From Bacillus tequilensis KCTC 13622 (GTDB lineage: Bacteria > Bacillota > Bacilli > Bacillales > Bacillaceae), in the NCBI RefSeq assembly GCF_000507145.1, contig NZ_AYTO01000041.1:434001-498000 (forward strand): 64,000 nt of DNA, read 5' to 3'. Below the pieces are notes generated by a model. It saw only the letters and a list, made by a program, of their open reading frames with translations. It was not told the DNA's origin and ran no database searches. Made by a program: the position numbers and the translations under genes. How positions within the stretch are numbered: the first letter of the stretch is position 1; each line of letters begins with the position of its first letter. Positions 19,837 through 27,542 of the stretch are shown here, in pieces.

Positions 19837-21186
19837 CTATCCGATAATCACTCTTTCCTTCGGATAATGATAATTCGCTTCAATTTCCTTTCTGCCGATC
19901 AAATACAGGAAGGTCAGAATACCGATTCGCCCGATAAACATGACAATCATGATGACGCATTTTCCAACGTTGCTTAAATCGGCAGTAATCCCAAGTGAAA
20001 GCCCGGTTGTACCGAATGCCGAGCACACTTCAAACAAAAGCTCCGTCAGGGAATGCTTTTCTGTAATGGTCAGGATAAGTGTCGCGCCAAAAACGAGCAG
20101 AATCGCCATCATCGTGACAACAAGCGATTTCATCAGATCGGCAGGATGCAGCTCACGTTTGAATACCTTTACGGCTTTATTGCCGCGTGCAAAATGAAAC
20201 AGCGCAAGAAGGTTTAAGGCGAACGTCGTTGTCCGTATGCCTCCCCCGACTGAGCTTGGCGACGCTCCGATAAACATCAGCGCGCAAATAAAAAAGATTG
20301 TCGGACCTGATAATTGGCTGATATCAATGGTTGCCAGCCCCCCGCTCCGGGTAGCCGTCGATTGAAACAGGGACAGAAACAAAATATCATGCCATGACTT
20401 ACCCGCAAACGCGTGGTTTGCTTCCAGAGCATAAATGCCGATGGCCCCAAATAAAACGAGTGAACCGAATGTGATCGTGGTGATTTTCGTAAAAAGTGTA
20501 AACGGGTATCTGCGATGCTTTGAAAACAAGAAATCCTTTACTTCGACAAGCACAGGAAATCCAATTGCTCCAAATACAATTAAAAGCATTGTAATAAACT
20601 GCACAAAATAATCGTGACGGAATGGAATCATAGATCTGCCGGTTATATCAAATCCGCCATTTGTGGTTGCGCTGATACTGGCAAAAAACCCATGTAAATA
20701 AGCTTCCTGAAAGGAATCAAAGTAGGTTAAAAAATAGGTGCCAAGTATAAGCCCGCCAAAAAATTCAATCCACAAAATCAGAAAAAGAACCTGCTTCATG
20801 AGATTGACAATTCCTGAAAACTGAGATTGGTTTTGGTCAACCATAATCAATTTCCGTTCTTTCAGCCCGATTCGTTTTCCCATGATCAGCCAAATGAACG
20901 TCCCGAGCGTCATAATCCCAATTCCGCCAAATTGCAGAACAAATGCCAGTATAAAGATGCCTGTTGTGCTGAAAGTATCAGCTGTATCAACGACTGTCAG
21001 CCCCGTCACGCTGACTGAACTGACAGCCGTAAACAGCGCATCAATAAACGTCCACTCCGCCCCCGGTTTATGGGCTGCCGGCAAACTCAGCAATATAACG
21101 GCCACTGTAACCGCAAGAAAATAATATAATGCAATCAGCTGGGCTGGTGATAGTGCCTGTATCAATTTTCCAAGCTTAAATTTCAT
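19837..21186 (-). CDS. ktrD: KtrD, K+ uptake channel subunit
   Basis: KtrD is the ion-translocating subunit of the KtrCD low-affinity K+ uptake system; its cytosolic partner KtrC is encoded elsewhere. The 449-residue protein has eight or more membrane helices in four M1-P-M2 repeats with degenerate selectivity loops: SVTGLTV, TTNGGFDITG, ATRSGGLATI and TGLSLG. In each the conserved pore glycine is present. No c-di-AMP riboswitch is visible upstream, which fits the ktrD locus rather than ktrAB. Confidence 0.95.
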   Translation of the reverse strand: MKFKLGKLIQALSPAQLIALYYFLAVTVAVILLSLPAAHKPGAEWTFIDALFTAVSSVSVTGLTVVDTADTFSTTGIFILAFVLQFGGIGIMTLGTFIWLIMGKRIGLKERKLIMVDQNQSQFSGIVNLMKQVLFLILWIEFFGGLILGTYFLTYFDSFQEAYLHGFFASISATTNGGFDITGRSMIPFRHDYFVQFITMLLIVFGAIGFPVLVEVKDFLFSKHRRYPFTLFTKITTITFGSLVLFGAIGIYALEANHAFAGKSWHDILFLSLFQSTATRSGGLATIDISQLSGPTIFFICALMFIGASPSSVGGGIRTTTFALNLLALFHFARGNKAVKVFKRELHPADLMKSLVVTMMAILLVFGATLILTITEKHSLTELLFEVCSAFGTTGLSLGITADLSNVGKCVIMIVMFIGRIGILTFLYLIGRKEIEANYHYPKERVIIG

Positions 21187-21317
21187 GTAAAATCCTTCTG
21201 CCTCTCTTTTTAAGTACGGTAATTATTCTAAAGATATTAGCTTCATTTTTAAAGGCTTTTACGAAACATTTTCTTAACTTGCTTATTTTTTTATTATTTT
21301 AGTCAATGGATAAAAGA

Positions 21318-21344
21318 AAAAAACCTCTGAGGATTCTCAGAGGG
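21318..21344 (-). terminator. htpX terminator
   Basis: The near-perfect stem CCCTCTGAG / CTCAGAGG is followed on the minus strand by seven T. Confidence 0.8.
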
Positions 21345-21358
21345 ACAATGTGTTTGTA

Positions 21359-22255
21359 TTATTTAGCTTCTAACCGTCTGATACGCTCATCTAAGTCAGG
21401 GTGTGTAGAGAAAAGCGAAGAACGCTTTTTGCCATTAATCTTTAACGTTTGGACAGCTGTCTGATCGTCCTCCATAATCCGGGAAGAATAGCCTTTAAGC
21501 GTCCGAAGCGCATGAATCATTTTATCCTTGCCGGCAAGATCCGCTCCGCCCCTGTCAGCATGAAATTCACGGTGGCGTGAATACGCAAACACAACCAGGC
21601 TGCCGAGTATCGAAAAGACAATCTGAAAAACAATCATTGCAATAAAATGAACGATCGGCGCTAGATCTTCTTTAACAAAGCGGCTTGCAATCCAAGCGGC
21701 GATACGCGATAAGAAGACGACAAAGGTATTAACAATACCTTGTAAAAGCGTCATTGTTACCATATCACCATTTGCGATATGCGCGACCTCGTGGGCAAGC
21801 ACACCTTCAACCGCCGCATCATCCATCTGCTCAAGCAGTCCTGACGATACTGCGACAAGGGAACGGCGTTTTGACGGTCCAGTCGCAAATGCGTTCACTT
21901 CAGGTGAACGGTAAATGCCTACTTCCGGCATTTTTGTTAAACCGGCAGAGCGGCTTAATCGATGGACACGATCAACCAATTGCTGTTCCTCATAGCTGAG
22001 CGTGTGTTTGTTCGGATTCAGCACTCTGACGCCCATCATCGTCTTTGCCATCCATCTGGACATCGCAAGCGACGTAAAGGAACCGACAAAACCAACGACT
22101 AAACTGAACACTAGAAGCGCCATTAGATCGATACCGCCATCAGCTTTAAAGTACGTTCCGACGCCAGTAACAGAGCTTAAAACAGACAAAACGATCCCGA
22201 TTGTTGTAAGCACCAAAATATTCGTTAAAATAAACAGAAAAATTCTTTTCGCCAT
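21359..22255 (-). CDS. htpX: HtpX, membrane zinc metalloprotease
   Basis: HtpX is an M48-family protease that degrades misfolded membrane proteins. The 298-residue protein has two N-terminal membrane helices (about 7-29, 43-65), the zinc site HEVAH (His155-His159) in [12 protein letters not shown], two more helices (about 166-190, 200-223), and the third zinc ligand in [15 protein letters not shown]. It is divergent from ykrK, reported as its repressor. The leader carries one half of an inverted repeat described separately. Confidence 0.96.
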   Translation of the reverse strand: MAKRIFLFILTNILVLTTIGIVLSVLSSVTGVGTYFKADGGIDLMALLVFSLVVGFVGSFTSLAMSRWMAKTMMGVRVLNPNKHTLSYEEQQLVDRVHRLSRSAGLTKMPEVGIYRSPEVNAFATGPSKRRSLVAVSSGLLEQMDDAAVEGVLAHEVAHIANGDMVTMTLLQGIVNTFVVFLSRIAAWIASRFVKEDLAPIVHFIAMIVFQIVFSILGSLVVFAYSRHREFHADRGGADLAGKDKMIHALRTLKGYSSRIMEDDQTAVQTLKINGKKRSSLFSTHPDLDERIRRLEAK

Positions 22256-22272
22256 AGCAACCTCCGTTATTT

Positions 22273-22381
22273 TAAGTTCAAAGGAACCTGTATATTCAAA
22301 TTATAAAACATACGTTTGAAAATGCAAGGAATTCGACGTATGATGTTAATGTAAATTGCAGACGCTTCAATTTTGAACTTA
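22273..22381. repeat. 10-bp inverted repeat flanking the htpX/ykrK intergenic region
   Basis: TAAGTTCAAA at 22273-22282 and its exact complement TTTGAACTTA at 22372-22381 lie in the 169-base region between the divergent genes. One copy is in the htpX leader just before its ribosome binding site, the other 43 bases upstream of ykrK. It could be a paired operator for YkrK. Confidence 0.5.
22300..22327 (-). promoter_or_regulatory. SigA-type promoter of htpX
   Basis: On the minus strand TTGCAT (22327-22322), 16 bases and TATAAT (22305-22300) precede htpX, giving a predicted start near 22293. Confidence 0.6.
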
Positions 22382-22424
22382 TACATAGCTTGTATCCGCG
22401 TCAAATTGTTTAAAGAGGTGAACA

Positions 22425-23126
22425 ATGAACATTTTTAAGCTCTCTCGAACCGATATGGTGCGGCTGCTCTATTCCCTAAAAGGGCAAGGAGAACATAGCC
22501 CGCTCGACATTCTCGTCCAATCAGCGAACATGTCAGCAGAAAAAGCAGCCAATCATCTTGAAATTCCTGAGTTTCTTACAAGATACGAACGAAAAAAACA
22601 GAAAAAAGAATACGGTCTTTCAACAAATGAAATCGTAGAGCTTGGCAACTTATGTGAGCTGACTTCATTAAAATCAACTGCAATTCAAAACTGGGTAAAG
22701 CGCGATATCAAGGATCTGATCGGACACCCTGAGCTGGGCAAAAAATATTCGGTTGAACAGGCAGTTATTCTTTTAATTGTACGTGATTTAAAATCCATTT
22801 ATGACTTTGAACACATACGGGCTATTTTGAAAGCGGCCTTTAACACAATCTCAGACAGATCTGATGACGTCATCAGCCCGATTGCTTATTATGAGAGCTG
22901 TGCATATGTGCTTGATGCCATCCAGCACCACGAAACACCTTCTATGAAAGAATCAAATCTGCAGGAGATCGTCGAACAGGAGACAGAACGCCTCCATCAC
23001 CGTTTTGAAGTACTGAATGACAGCCAATGGCTTAAAATCAGACAGATTATCGCCATTACAGTCCTCTCCATTTTGACGTTCCATATTCAGACAACCGCTC
23101 ATCAAATGACAGCAGACTTTTTATAG
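22425..23126 (+). CDS. ykrK: YkrK, DUF1836 regulator of htpX
   Basis: This 233-residue protein has a DUF1836-type domain resembling a MerR-like winged helix (about 70-150: NEIVELGNLCELTSLKSTAIQNWVKRD, then VEQAVILLIVRDLKSI). It ends with a hydrophobic segment (about 205-222, IRQIIAITVLSILTFHI), so it may be membrane-tethered. In B. subtilis YkrK is described as a negative regulator of htpX, which fits the divergent arrangement here. The ATG at 22425 follows AAAGAGGTGA. Confidence 0.88.
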   Translation: MNIFKLSRTDMVRLLYSLKGQGEHSPLDILVQSANMSAEKAANHLEIPEFLTRYERKKQKKEYGLSTNEIVELGNLCELTSLKSTAIQNWVKRDIKDLIGHPELGKKYSVEQAVILLIVRDLKSIYDFEHIRAILKAAFNTISDRSDDVISPIAYYESCAYVLDAIQHHETPSMKESNLQEIVEQETERLHHRFEVLNDSQWLKIRQIIAITVLSILTFHIQTTAHQMTADFL

Positions 23127-23133
23127 TCTGTGT

Positions 23134-23163
23134 CACCCTCGGCCCCAAGGCCGGGGGTTTCTT
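23134..23163 (+). terminator. ykrK terminator
   Basis: ACCCTCGGCC / GGCCGGGGGT hairpin followed by a T-rich tail. Confidence 0.75.
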
Positions 23164-23182
23164 ATTCTCCAAACAATTGCCA

Positions 23183-23212
23183 GCATAAATCACCCCCGTA
23201 TATTTCAAACTA
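23183..23212 (+). promoter_or_regulatory. SigG-type promoter of sspD
   Basis: GCATAA (23183-23188), 17 bases and CAAACTA (23206-23212, consensus CATACTA) lie 45 bases before the sspD start, as expected for a forespore-expressed spore protein gene. Confidence 0.6.
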
Positions 23213-23256
23213 AATACGCATTAAGAATTTCTTTATAGAAAAAGGAGATGAAAAAG

Positions 23257-23451
23257 ATGGCGAGCAGAAATAAACTCGTTGTTCCAGGAGTGGAGCAGGC
23301 ACTAGACCAGTTTAAACTCGAAGTGGCTCAAGAATTCGGTGTAAACCTTGGTTCTGATACAGTTGCACGCGCTAACGGCTCTGTAGGCGGGGAAATGACA
23401 AAGCGGCTGGTACAGCAAGCCCAATCACAATTAAATGGCACAACTAAATAA
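23257..23451 (+). CDS. sspD: SspD, minor alpha/beta-type small acid-soluble spore protein
   Basis: SspD coats spore DNA and protects it from UV and heat. The 64-residue protein has the alpha/beta SASP plan: [20 protein letters not shown] with the GPR protease site region in [10 protein letters not shown], then the DNA-binding motif [14 protein letters not shown] start at the ATG at 23257, 9 bases after GGAG. Confidence 0.96.
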   Translation: MASRNKLVVPGVEQALDQFKLEVAQEFGVNLGSDTVARANGSVGGEMTKRLVQQAQSQLNGTTK

Positions 23452-23462
23452 ATTCAGGTCAT

Positions 23463-24632
23463 TTATTCGCCGGGGTCACTCGGCGAATCTTCAGTTTGAG
23501 CTGAATGATTATCACTGCTTGGATTACGGCGGTCAGAAGCGTTACCTCTGCTATGATGTTTGTCTTGTTGACCGTTATTCCAGTCCCTGTGATACTGGCC
23601 TTGGCCTCTTCCGCCGTTATTCCAGTCCCTGTGATACGGGCTTTGGCCTTTTTTACCGCTGTTGTCTTCATTTCCTTTATCTTGAGGATCTTGTGTTGGG
23701 GGTTGCTCATGATCCCCATCTTTTTCGGTATTTTCGTTTTCATCTGATTCCTTTACATTTTGATCTTTGTTACTATCATCAGTCTGCTCATCCGCTGCAT
23801 CTTCTTTCTGGTCTCCGGTATCTGGATCATCCAGCTGTTCATTGTCCTCTTGCTTGCTGTCCTGGCCGTCGGTTTGATCGACGTTTTCATCCTCATTTCC
23901 GGCACCTTTTTGATCTTCTTCCCCGGATGGTTTGCCGGAATCATCTTTTGACTTTTTATCATCATTTTTTTCATTTGATTTGATGTAGCTGCCTGTTGAA
24001 ACGCCTTCTTTTTTTGCTTTTTCTCTCGTTTGCATATCTGACTCGAGAGATTCCATGCGGTATGTCGTTTTATATTTTTCCGTCACGTCATTCAGCTGTT
24101 TTTTCACAGCTTTCTTATATGTATTGTCTTCCGTATTTTCATAAACAGTGGAAATCAATATTTCTTTCGATTTCTCAACATATCCGTGCTCATTGCAGTC
24201 GGTTATAATATCGTCAATCACCTTTTTAAAATCGGTCTTCTCCCAATCATCTATATCATTTACGACCTTTTTTCCCTCATCGTTTAAAGGCGTCAGTTCA
24301 ATGACTTCGTAATCGCTGTTTAACGCCATTTCGAAGCTCGGATTGATATCAATTGTCATATACGCATAGGCCTTATTGTTAGAAAAAACGGGGAGAACTA
24401 TAAAAATAAAAAGCATAATAGCAGTCATCGTAAAAACCCCCATTTTGAAAGGGCGCAGTTTTAAAAAATCAAAAAAGCTGGCCCTTCTGCCCATGCGTGA
24501 TTCACTCGGAAGCATGATTTCTTCTCCGATTTCATAGCTGCGGCGATCATTTTTAGCTTTTAAAAATTGTCCGTCAGGGGTCAGCAATGTGACGAATTTT
24601 CTATTTTTCTCTACTATAATCCCTCTTCTCAT
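23463..24632 (-). CDS. rsgI: RsgI, membrane anti-sigma factor for SigI
   Basis: RsgI holds SigI inactive at the membrane. The 389-residue protein has a cytosolic N-terminal anti-sigma domain (about 1-50, MRRGIIVEKNRKFVTLLTPDGQF), one membrane helix (about 63-85) and an extracellular region starting with the conserved AYAYMTIDINPSFEMALN. A long low-complexity acidic tail rich in Asp/Glu/Gln/Lys follows, then a short tandem repeat (YHRDWNNG twice, 14-residue period). In clostridial relatives the outer domain senses polysaccharide; here it looks disordered. It overlaps sigI by 4 bases. Confidence 0.93.
   Translation of the reverse strand: MRRGIIVEKNRKFVTLLTPDGQFLKAKNDRRSYEIGEEIMLPSESRMGRRASFFDFLKLRPFKMGVFTMTAIMLFIFIVLPVFSNNKAYAYMTIDINPSFEMALNSDYEVIELTPLNDEGKKVVNDIDDWEKTDFKKVIDDIITDCNEHGYVEKSKEILISTVYENTEDNTYKKAVKKQLNDVTEKYKTTYRMESLESDMQTREKAKKEGVSTGSYIKSNEKNDDKKSKDDSGKPSGEEDQKGAGNEDENVDQTDGQDSKQEDNEQLDDPDTGDQKEDAADEQTDDSNKDQNVKESDENENTEKDGDHEQPPTQDPQDKGNEDNSGKKGQSPYHRDWNNGGRGQGQYHRDWNNGQQDKHHSRGNASDRRNPSSDNHSAQTEDSPSDPGE
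23465..23488. terminator. Hairpin between convergent sspD and rsgI
   Basis: ATTCGCC / GGCGAAT inverted repeat overlapping the 3' end of rsgI. There is no good T run on either side, so terminator activity is uncertain. Confidence 0.35.
23572..23637. repeat. 42-bp period tandem repeat inside rsgI
   Basis: A 24-base unit at 23572-23595 recurs exactly at 23614-23637. It encodes repeated YHRDWNNG in the extracellular tail of RsgI. Confidence 0.85.
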
Positions 24633-25384
24633 GAGTGCAGCACCCCTTTAAGATAATCTTTTAAATAAATATAATCACCCGTAATGATAATACACATCGC
24701 AATAATATATTTCCTGTTTCTCTCAATCGTTTTTCGGCTTACAGATACAAGCTGCTCCAGCTGCTTGACCGGAAGCTGTTTCTTTGTATACAGGATAGCG
24801 GCCAATTCTTCATGTTCAACAAGCGTCATTGCCACCTTTATGGCGTTTTGCCTTGCATCCGTGTGCTTTGGAGAATTTTCAAGCAGCTCTTTAAATGATA
24901 AACCATAATCCTTGAGCTGCTTTTGAAAATAGAGGATTTCCTCCCGTCTCTGCTCCTGTTCAATCTGACGGCGGTATTCATCAATGGAAAGCTCGGCTTC
25001 AATCAGGCTTTGTGATGACTCCTGATCGTCTCCTTCCTGTAAATCGATATTGATATTTTGTGCGCTTCTGGCTTCTTTTCTAATGTAATCAATGACTTTT
25101 CTTTTTATAATAAGCTCAGCAAATGCGAGCAGAGAATTGCCTTTTTCAGGTGAGTATTTTTCAATAGCTTCATTAAATGCGATCAGTCCGATGCTGAACT
25201 CATCGTCTTTTTCATCTATATATCGTTTACAAACGGATGAAACCGTCTTTGCGATAAATGGCTTATATTGCTGTATTAATTCATTTTGCAGATCTTTATT
25301 GCCTTTTTGTATACTTTCAACAGATGTTTCAAGCGTTTGCTTCTTTTTTCCAAATTTAAACAAAAGGCTAAGCACTGGTTTCAC
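24629..25384 (-). CDS. sigI: SigI, heat-stress RNA polymerase sigma factor
   Basis: SigI is a sigma70-family factor needed for growth at high temperature and controlled by RsgI. The 251-residue protein shows region 2 (DLQNELIQQYKPFIAKTVSSV, DEFSIGLIAFNEAIEKYSPEKGNSLLAFAELIIKRKVIDYIRKE) and a C-terminal region with the HTH LPVKQLEQLVSVSRKTIERNRKYI. The start is GTG at 25384 with GGGAGGAA upstream. It is co-transcribed with rsgI and has a SigI-type promoter, so it is probably autoregulated. Confidence 0.94.
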   Translation of the reverse strand: MKPVLSLLFKFGKKKQTLETSVESIQKGNKDLQNELIQQYKPFIAKTVSSVCKRYIDEKDDEFSIGLIAFNEAIEKYSPEKGNSLLAFAELIIKRKVIDYIRKEARSAQNINIDLQEGDDQESSQSLIEAELSIDEYRRQIEQEQRREEILYFQKQLKDYGLSFKELLENSPKHTDARQNAIKVAMTLVEHEELAAILYTKKQLPVKQLEQLVSVSRKTIERNRKYIIAMCIIITGDYIYLKDYLKGVLHS

Positions 25385-25510
25385 CTCAGTTCCTCCCTAT
25401 AACTACTCATTAATGATAGCTAATTTGATAGGGAATCGCAAAGGAGAAAAAGAAATATTGATTTCCAATGTCTCAATTGTGACAAACCATTCCGACGTCC
25501 TATACATGAT

Positions 25511-25539
25511 TTCGTGTCTTTCTAAAGAATTAAGGGGGT
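25511..25539 (-). promoter_or_regulatory. SigI-type autoregulatory promoter of sigI-rsgI
   Basis: On the minus strand ACCCCC (25539-25534) and CGAA (25514-25511), separated by 19 bases, match the reported SigI -35/-10 elements, about 125 bases upstream of sigI. Confidence 0.7.
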
Positions 25540-25611
25540 TTTATACATGTTTTTTGTAACAAAGCTGTTATAAAAATGTTATTTTATTTCGCCTGTGAAA
25601 ACGTTTCAAAC

Positions 25612-25641
25612 ACAAAAAAACACTGCTTTTCATGCAGTGTC
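25612..25641 (-). terminator. ykoY terminator
   Basis: ACACTGC / GCAGTGT hairpin with a run of seven T on the minus strand. Confidence 0.8.
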
Positions 25642-25648
25642 TTTCAGA

Positions 25649-26440
25649 TTACGCCCGTTCCCGGCTGTTATTTTGTTTGTTTTGTGTGCCCTCCGGCTGT
25701 TTTTTTACACCTGAGATGAACCAGCCGCAAACCGCAATTGCCGCTAAGACACCCCAGAATATCAGCTTCCATGTTCCCGAATGGATAAAGTGCTCAGAAA
25801 CCACCGCTATGTCGTGATGGGCAAGTGTATATAAAGCGAGCTTCACTCCAACCCAGCCGACAATCACGAAGGCAGCTGTTTCTAGGCTTGGACGTTCCTT
25901 TAATAACTTAACAAACATTGAAGCCGCAAACCGCATGATCACAAGGCCAATGATACCTCCGGCCAAAATGACGATAAATTGTCCTCCGTCAAGTCCGCCG
26001 ATCTTCGGAAGCGATGTTCCGGGAAGCGTCACAGCCAGTGCGACTGCCGCTAAGATGGAATCAACCGCAAACGCGATATCTGCCAGCTCAACTTTTAAAA
26101 CAGTCGGCCAAAAACCGCTTTGTTTCGCCTCTTTATGTGTGTCTTCCTTTTTAAATACATATCTTTTCAATAAGTGGCTTGCTGAGATATACAGCAAATA
26201 GATAGCGCCAATCGCTTGAACCTGCCACACGTTGACCAAAAAAGAAATGGCGAATAAAGAGCCAAACCGCAGAACAAAAGCCCCTGTCAATCCATAGAAT
26301 AGCGCTTTTTTTCTTTTTTCCTCCGGCAAATGTTTGACCATCACCGCCATAACGAGTGCGTTATCGGCGGCTAAAATCCCTTCCAGACCGATCAAGACGA
26401 GAAGAACCCAACCATACTCTAATAGTAATGCTGCATCCAT
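25649..26440 (-). CDS. ykoY: YkoY, TerC-family membrane protein under Mn2+ riboswitch
   Basis: YkoY is a 263-residue TerC-family protein with seven or so membrane helices. It carries the family acidic motifs GLEGILAADNALVMAVMVKHLP (about 18-39) and VELADIAFAVDSILAAVAL (about 116-134). TerC proteins are linked to manganese export or loading of secreted metalloenzymes, and the Mn2+ riboswitch upstream supports a manganese role. The ATG at 26440 follows GGGAGGGTATC. Confidence 0.93.
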   Translation of the reverse strand: MDAALLLEYGWVLLVLIGLEGILAADNALVMAVMVKHLPEEKRKKALFYGLTGAFVLRFGSLFAISFLVNVWQVQAIGAIYLLYISASHLLKRYVFKKEDTHKEAKQSGFWPTVLKVELADIAFAVDSILAAVALAVTLPGTSLPKIGGLDGGQFIVILAGGIIGLVIMRFAASMFVKLLKERPSLETAAFVIVGWVGVKLALYTLAHHDIAVVSEHFIHSGTWKLIFWGVLAAIAVCGWFISGVKKQPEGTQNKQNNSRERA

Positions 26441-26506
26441 AAATGATACCCTCCCAAAAAGTTGTTTTCTTTCTCTTCATCCGATCTTATGCCGGCCGGT
26501 CCATGC

Positions 26507-26650
26507 AAAAAAGACCTTTGCCGACATAAGGCAAAGGTCTTGCTAGACATGAATTCAAGGCATGCCAACAAAGCCGATGGATATGGGAATCCATGAAATG
26601 ACGACTTTGTTTCCGGAAACAAATCCGGACGCTACTCCCCTTTGGGATTT
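26507..26650 (-). promoter_or_regulatory. yybP-ykoY (Mn2+) riboswitch
   Basis: The minus-strand leader shows the motif AAAGGGGAGTAGCGTC and a matching internal-loop arm before ykoY, followed by a terminator stem AGACCTTTGCC / GGCAAAGGTCT with T run (26507-26541). This is the founding location of the class. Mn2+ binding should prevent termination and turn ykoY on. Confidence 0.93.
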
Positions 26651-26699
26651 CAAGAAATATGATTTTATACGTCAATCATATGCGCGGCGCGAATTTTTG

Positions 26700-27335
26700 T
26701 CAACGTTTATTTTTTAAAAATACAGACAACTGTTCGGAGTTCGTGCGTTTTTTCCTCTTTTTCATCAGTAAGTAAAACACGAACAGCGCCAAAATCGCTA
26801 TCCCGATAGGAAGCATATATTGATCGAGAATAGAGCCGACTTCCTTCCAGTTTTCACCGAGCTTCACACCGAGATAAACATATACAAATGTAATCGGCAG
26901 CATGGCGATGAACGTATAAAGCGCAAACACCCAAACGTTCATTTTTGCAATTCCGCACGGTATGGAGATCAATGTCCGGATGCCTGGCAAAAATCGGCCG
27001 CTGAAGGCTACAAATCCCCCATGCTTTCTGAAAAATTCATCTGATCTATCGAGCGCCTCTGGCTTCATAAAGAGGTACTTTCCAAAACGTTCAAGAAACG
27101 GCCTTCCTCCGTACCGGCCGATCCAATACAGCGTAAGCGGGCCGGCCACTCCCCCAAGAGATCCAGCCAAAACAACGCCCAAAAGTGTCATATCACCTTT
27201 AGAGACCCAATAACCCGCAAGCGGCAGTACGATTTCAGCAGGGATAAACTCAATACAGAGCGCTAGAAATATCCCTAAATAAGATAAGCTTTTAAATGCT
27301 TCAATCCATGACATAACCAGCTCTTCGATCGCCAT
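26700..27335 (-). CDS. ykoX: YkoX, DedA-family membrane protein
   Basis: DedA/SNARE-associated family protein with about five membrane segments. The signature regions are visible: EFIPAEIVLPLAGYW near the N-terminus and GRFLPGIRTLISIPCGIAKMNVWVF (about residues 110-134). The family is implicated in flipping undecaprenyl phosphate or phosphatidylethanolamine and in envelope homeostasis. I favour the ATG at 27335 (211 residues) after AAGGGG. An ATG at 27368 would add 11 residues but has no binding site. It stands alone between ykoY and dgcW. Confidence 0.87.
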   Translation of the reverse strand: MAIEELVMSWIEAFKSLSYLGIFLALCIEFIPAEIVLPLAGYWVSKGDMTLLGVVLAGSLGGVAGPLTLYWIGRYGGRPFLERFGKYLFMKPEALDRSDEFFRKHGGFVAFSGRFLPGIRTLISIPCGIAKMNVWVFALYTFIAMLPITFVYVYLGVKLGENWKEVGSILDQYMLPIGIAILALFVFYLLMKKRKKRTNSEQLSVFLKNKR

Positions 27336-27542
27336 CACTTCCCCTTGTCCACCTTTATATAGAAGCATTTTGATTTATCAGCAAACATCAACATGATTTT
27401 AACACATTTTTCACGGTCAGCTGAACTAAAAATAGATCTCACCGTTTCTCTATGATCTTAAAGGCTGAAACTCTGCAGTTAAGCATCCGATAATAAAGAG
27501 AGTCAACAAGACTGGAACACACGACACGGGGGGAATCTCCAT

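Noticed and set aside
23435..23983. Long plus-strand open frame opposite rsgI
   Set aside because: It lies wholly antisense to the recognised anti-sigma gene and has a biased Cys/His/Leu composition typical of the reverse of acidic low-complexity coding sequence.
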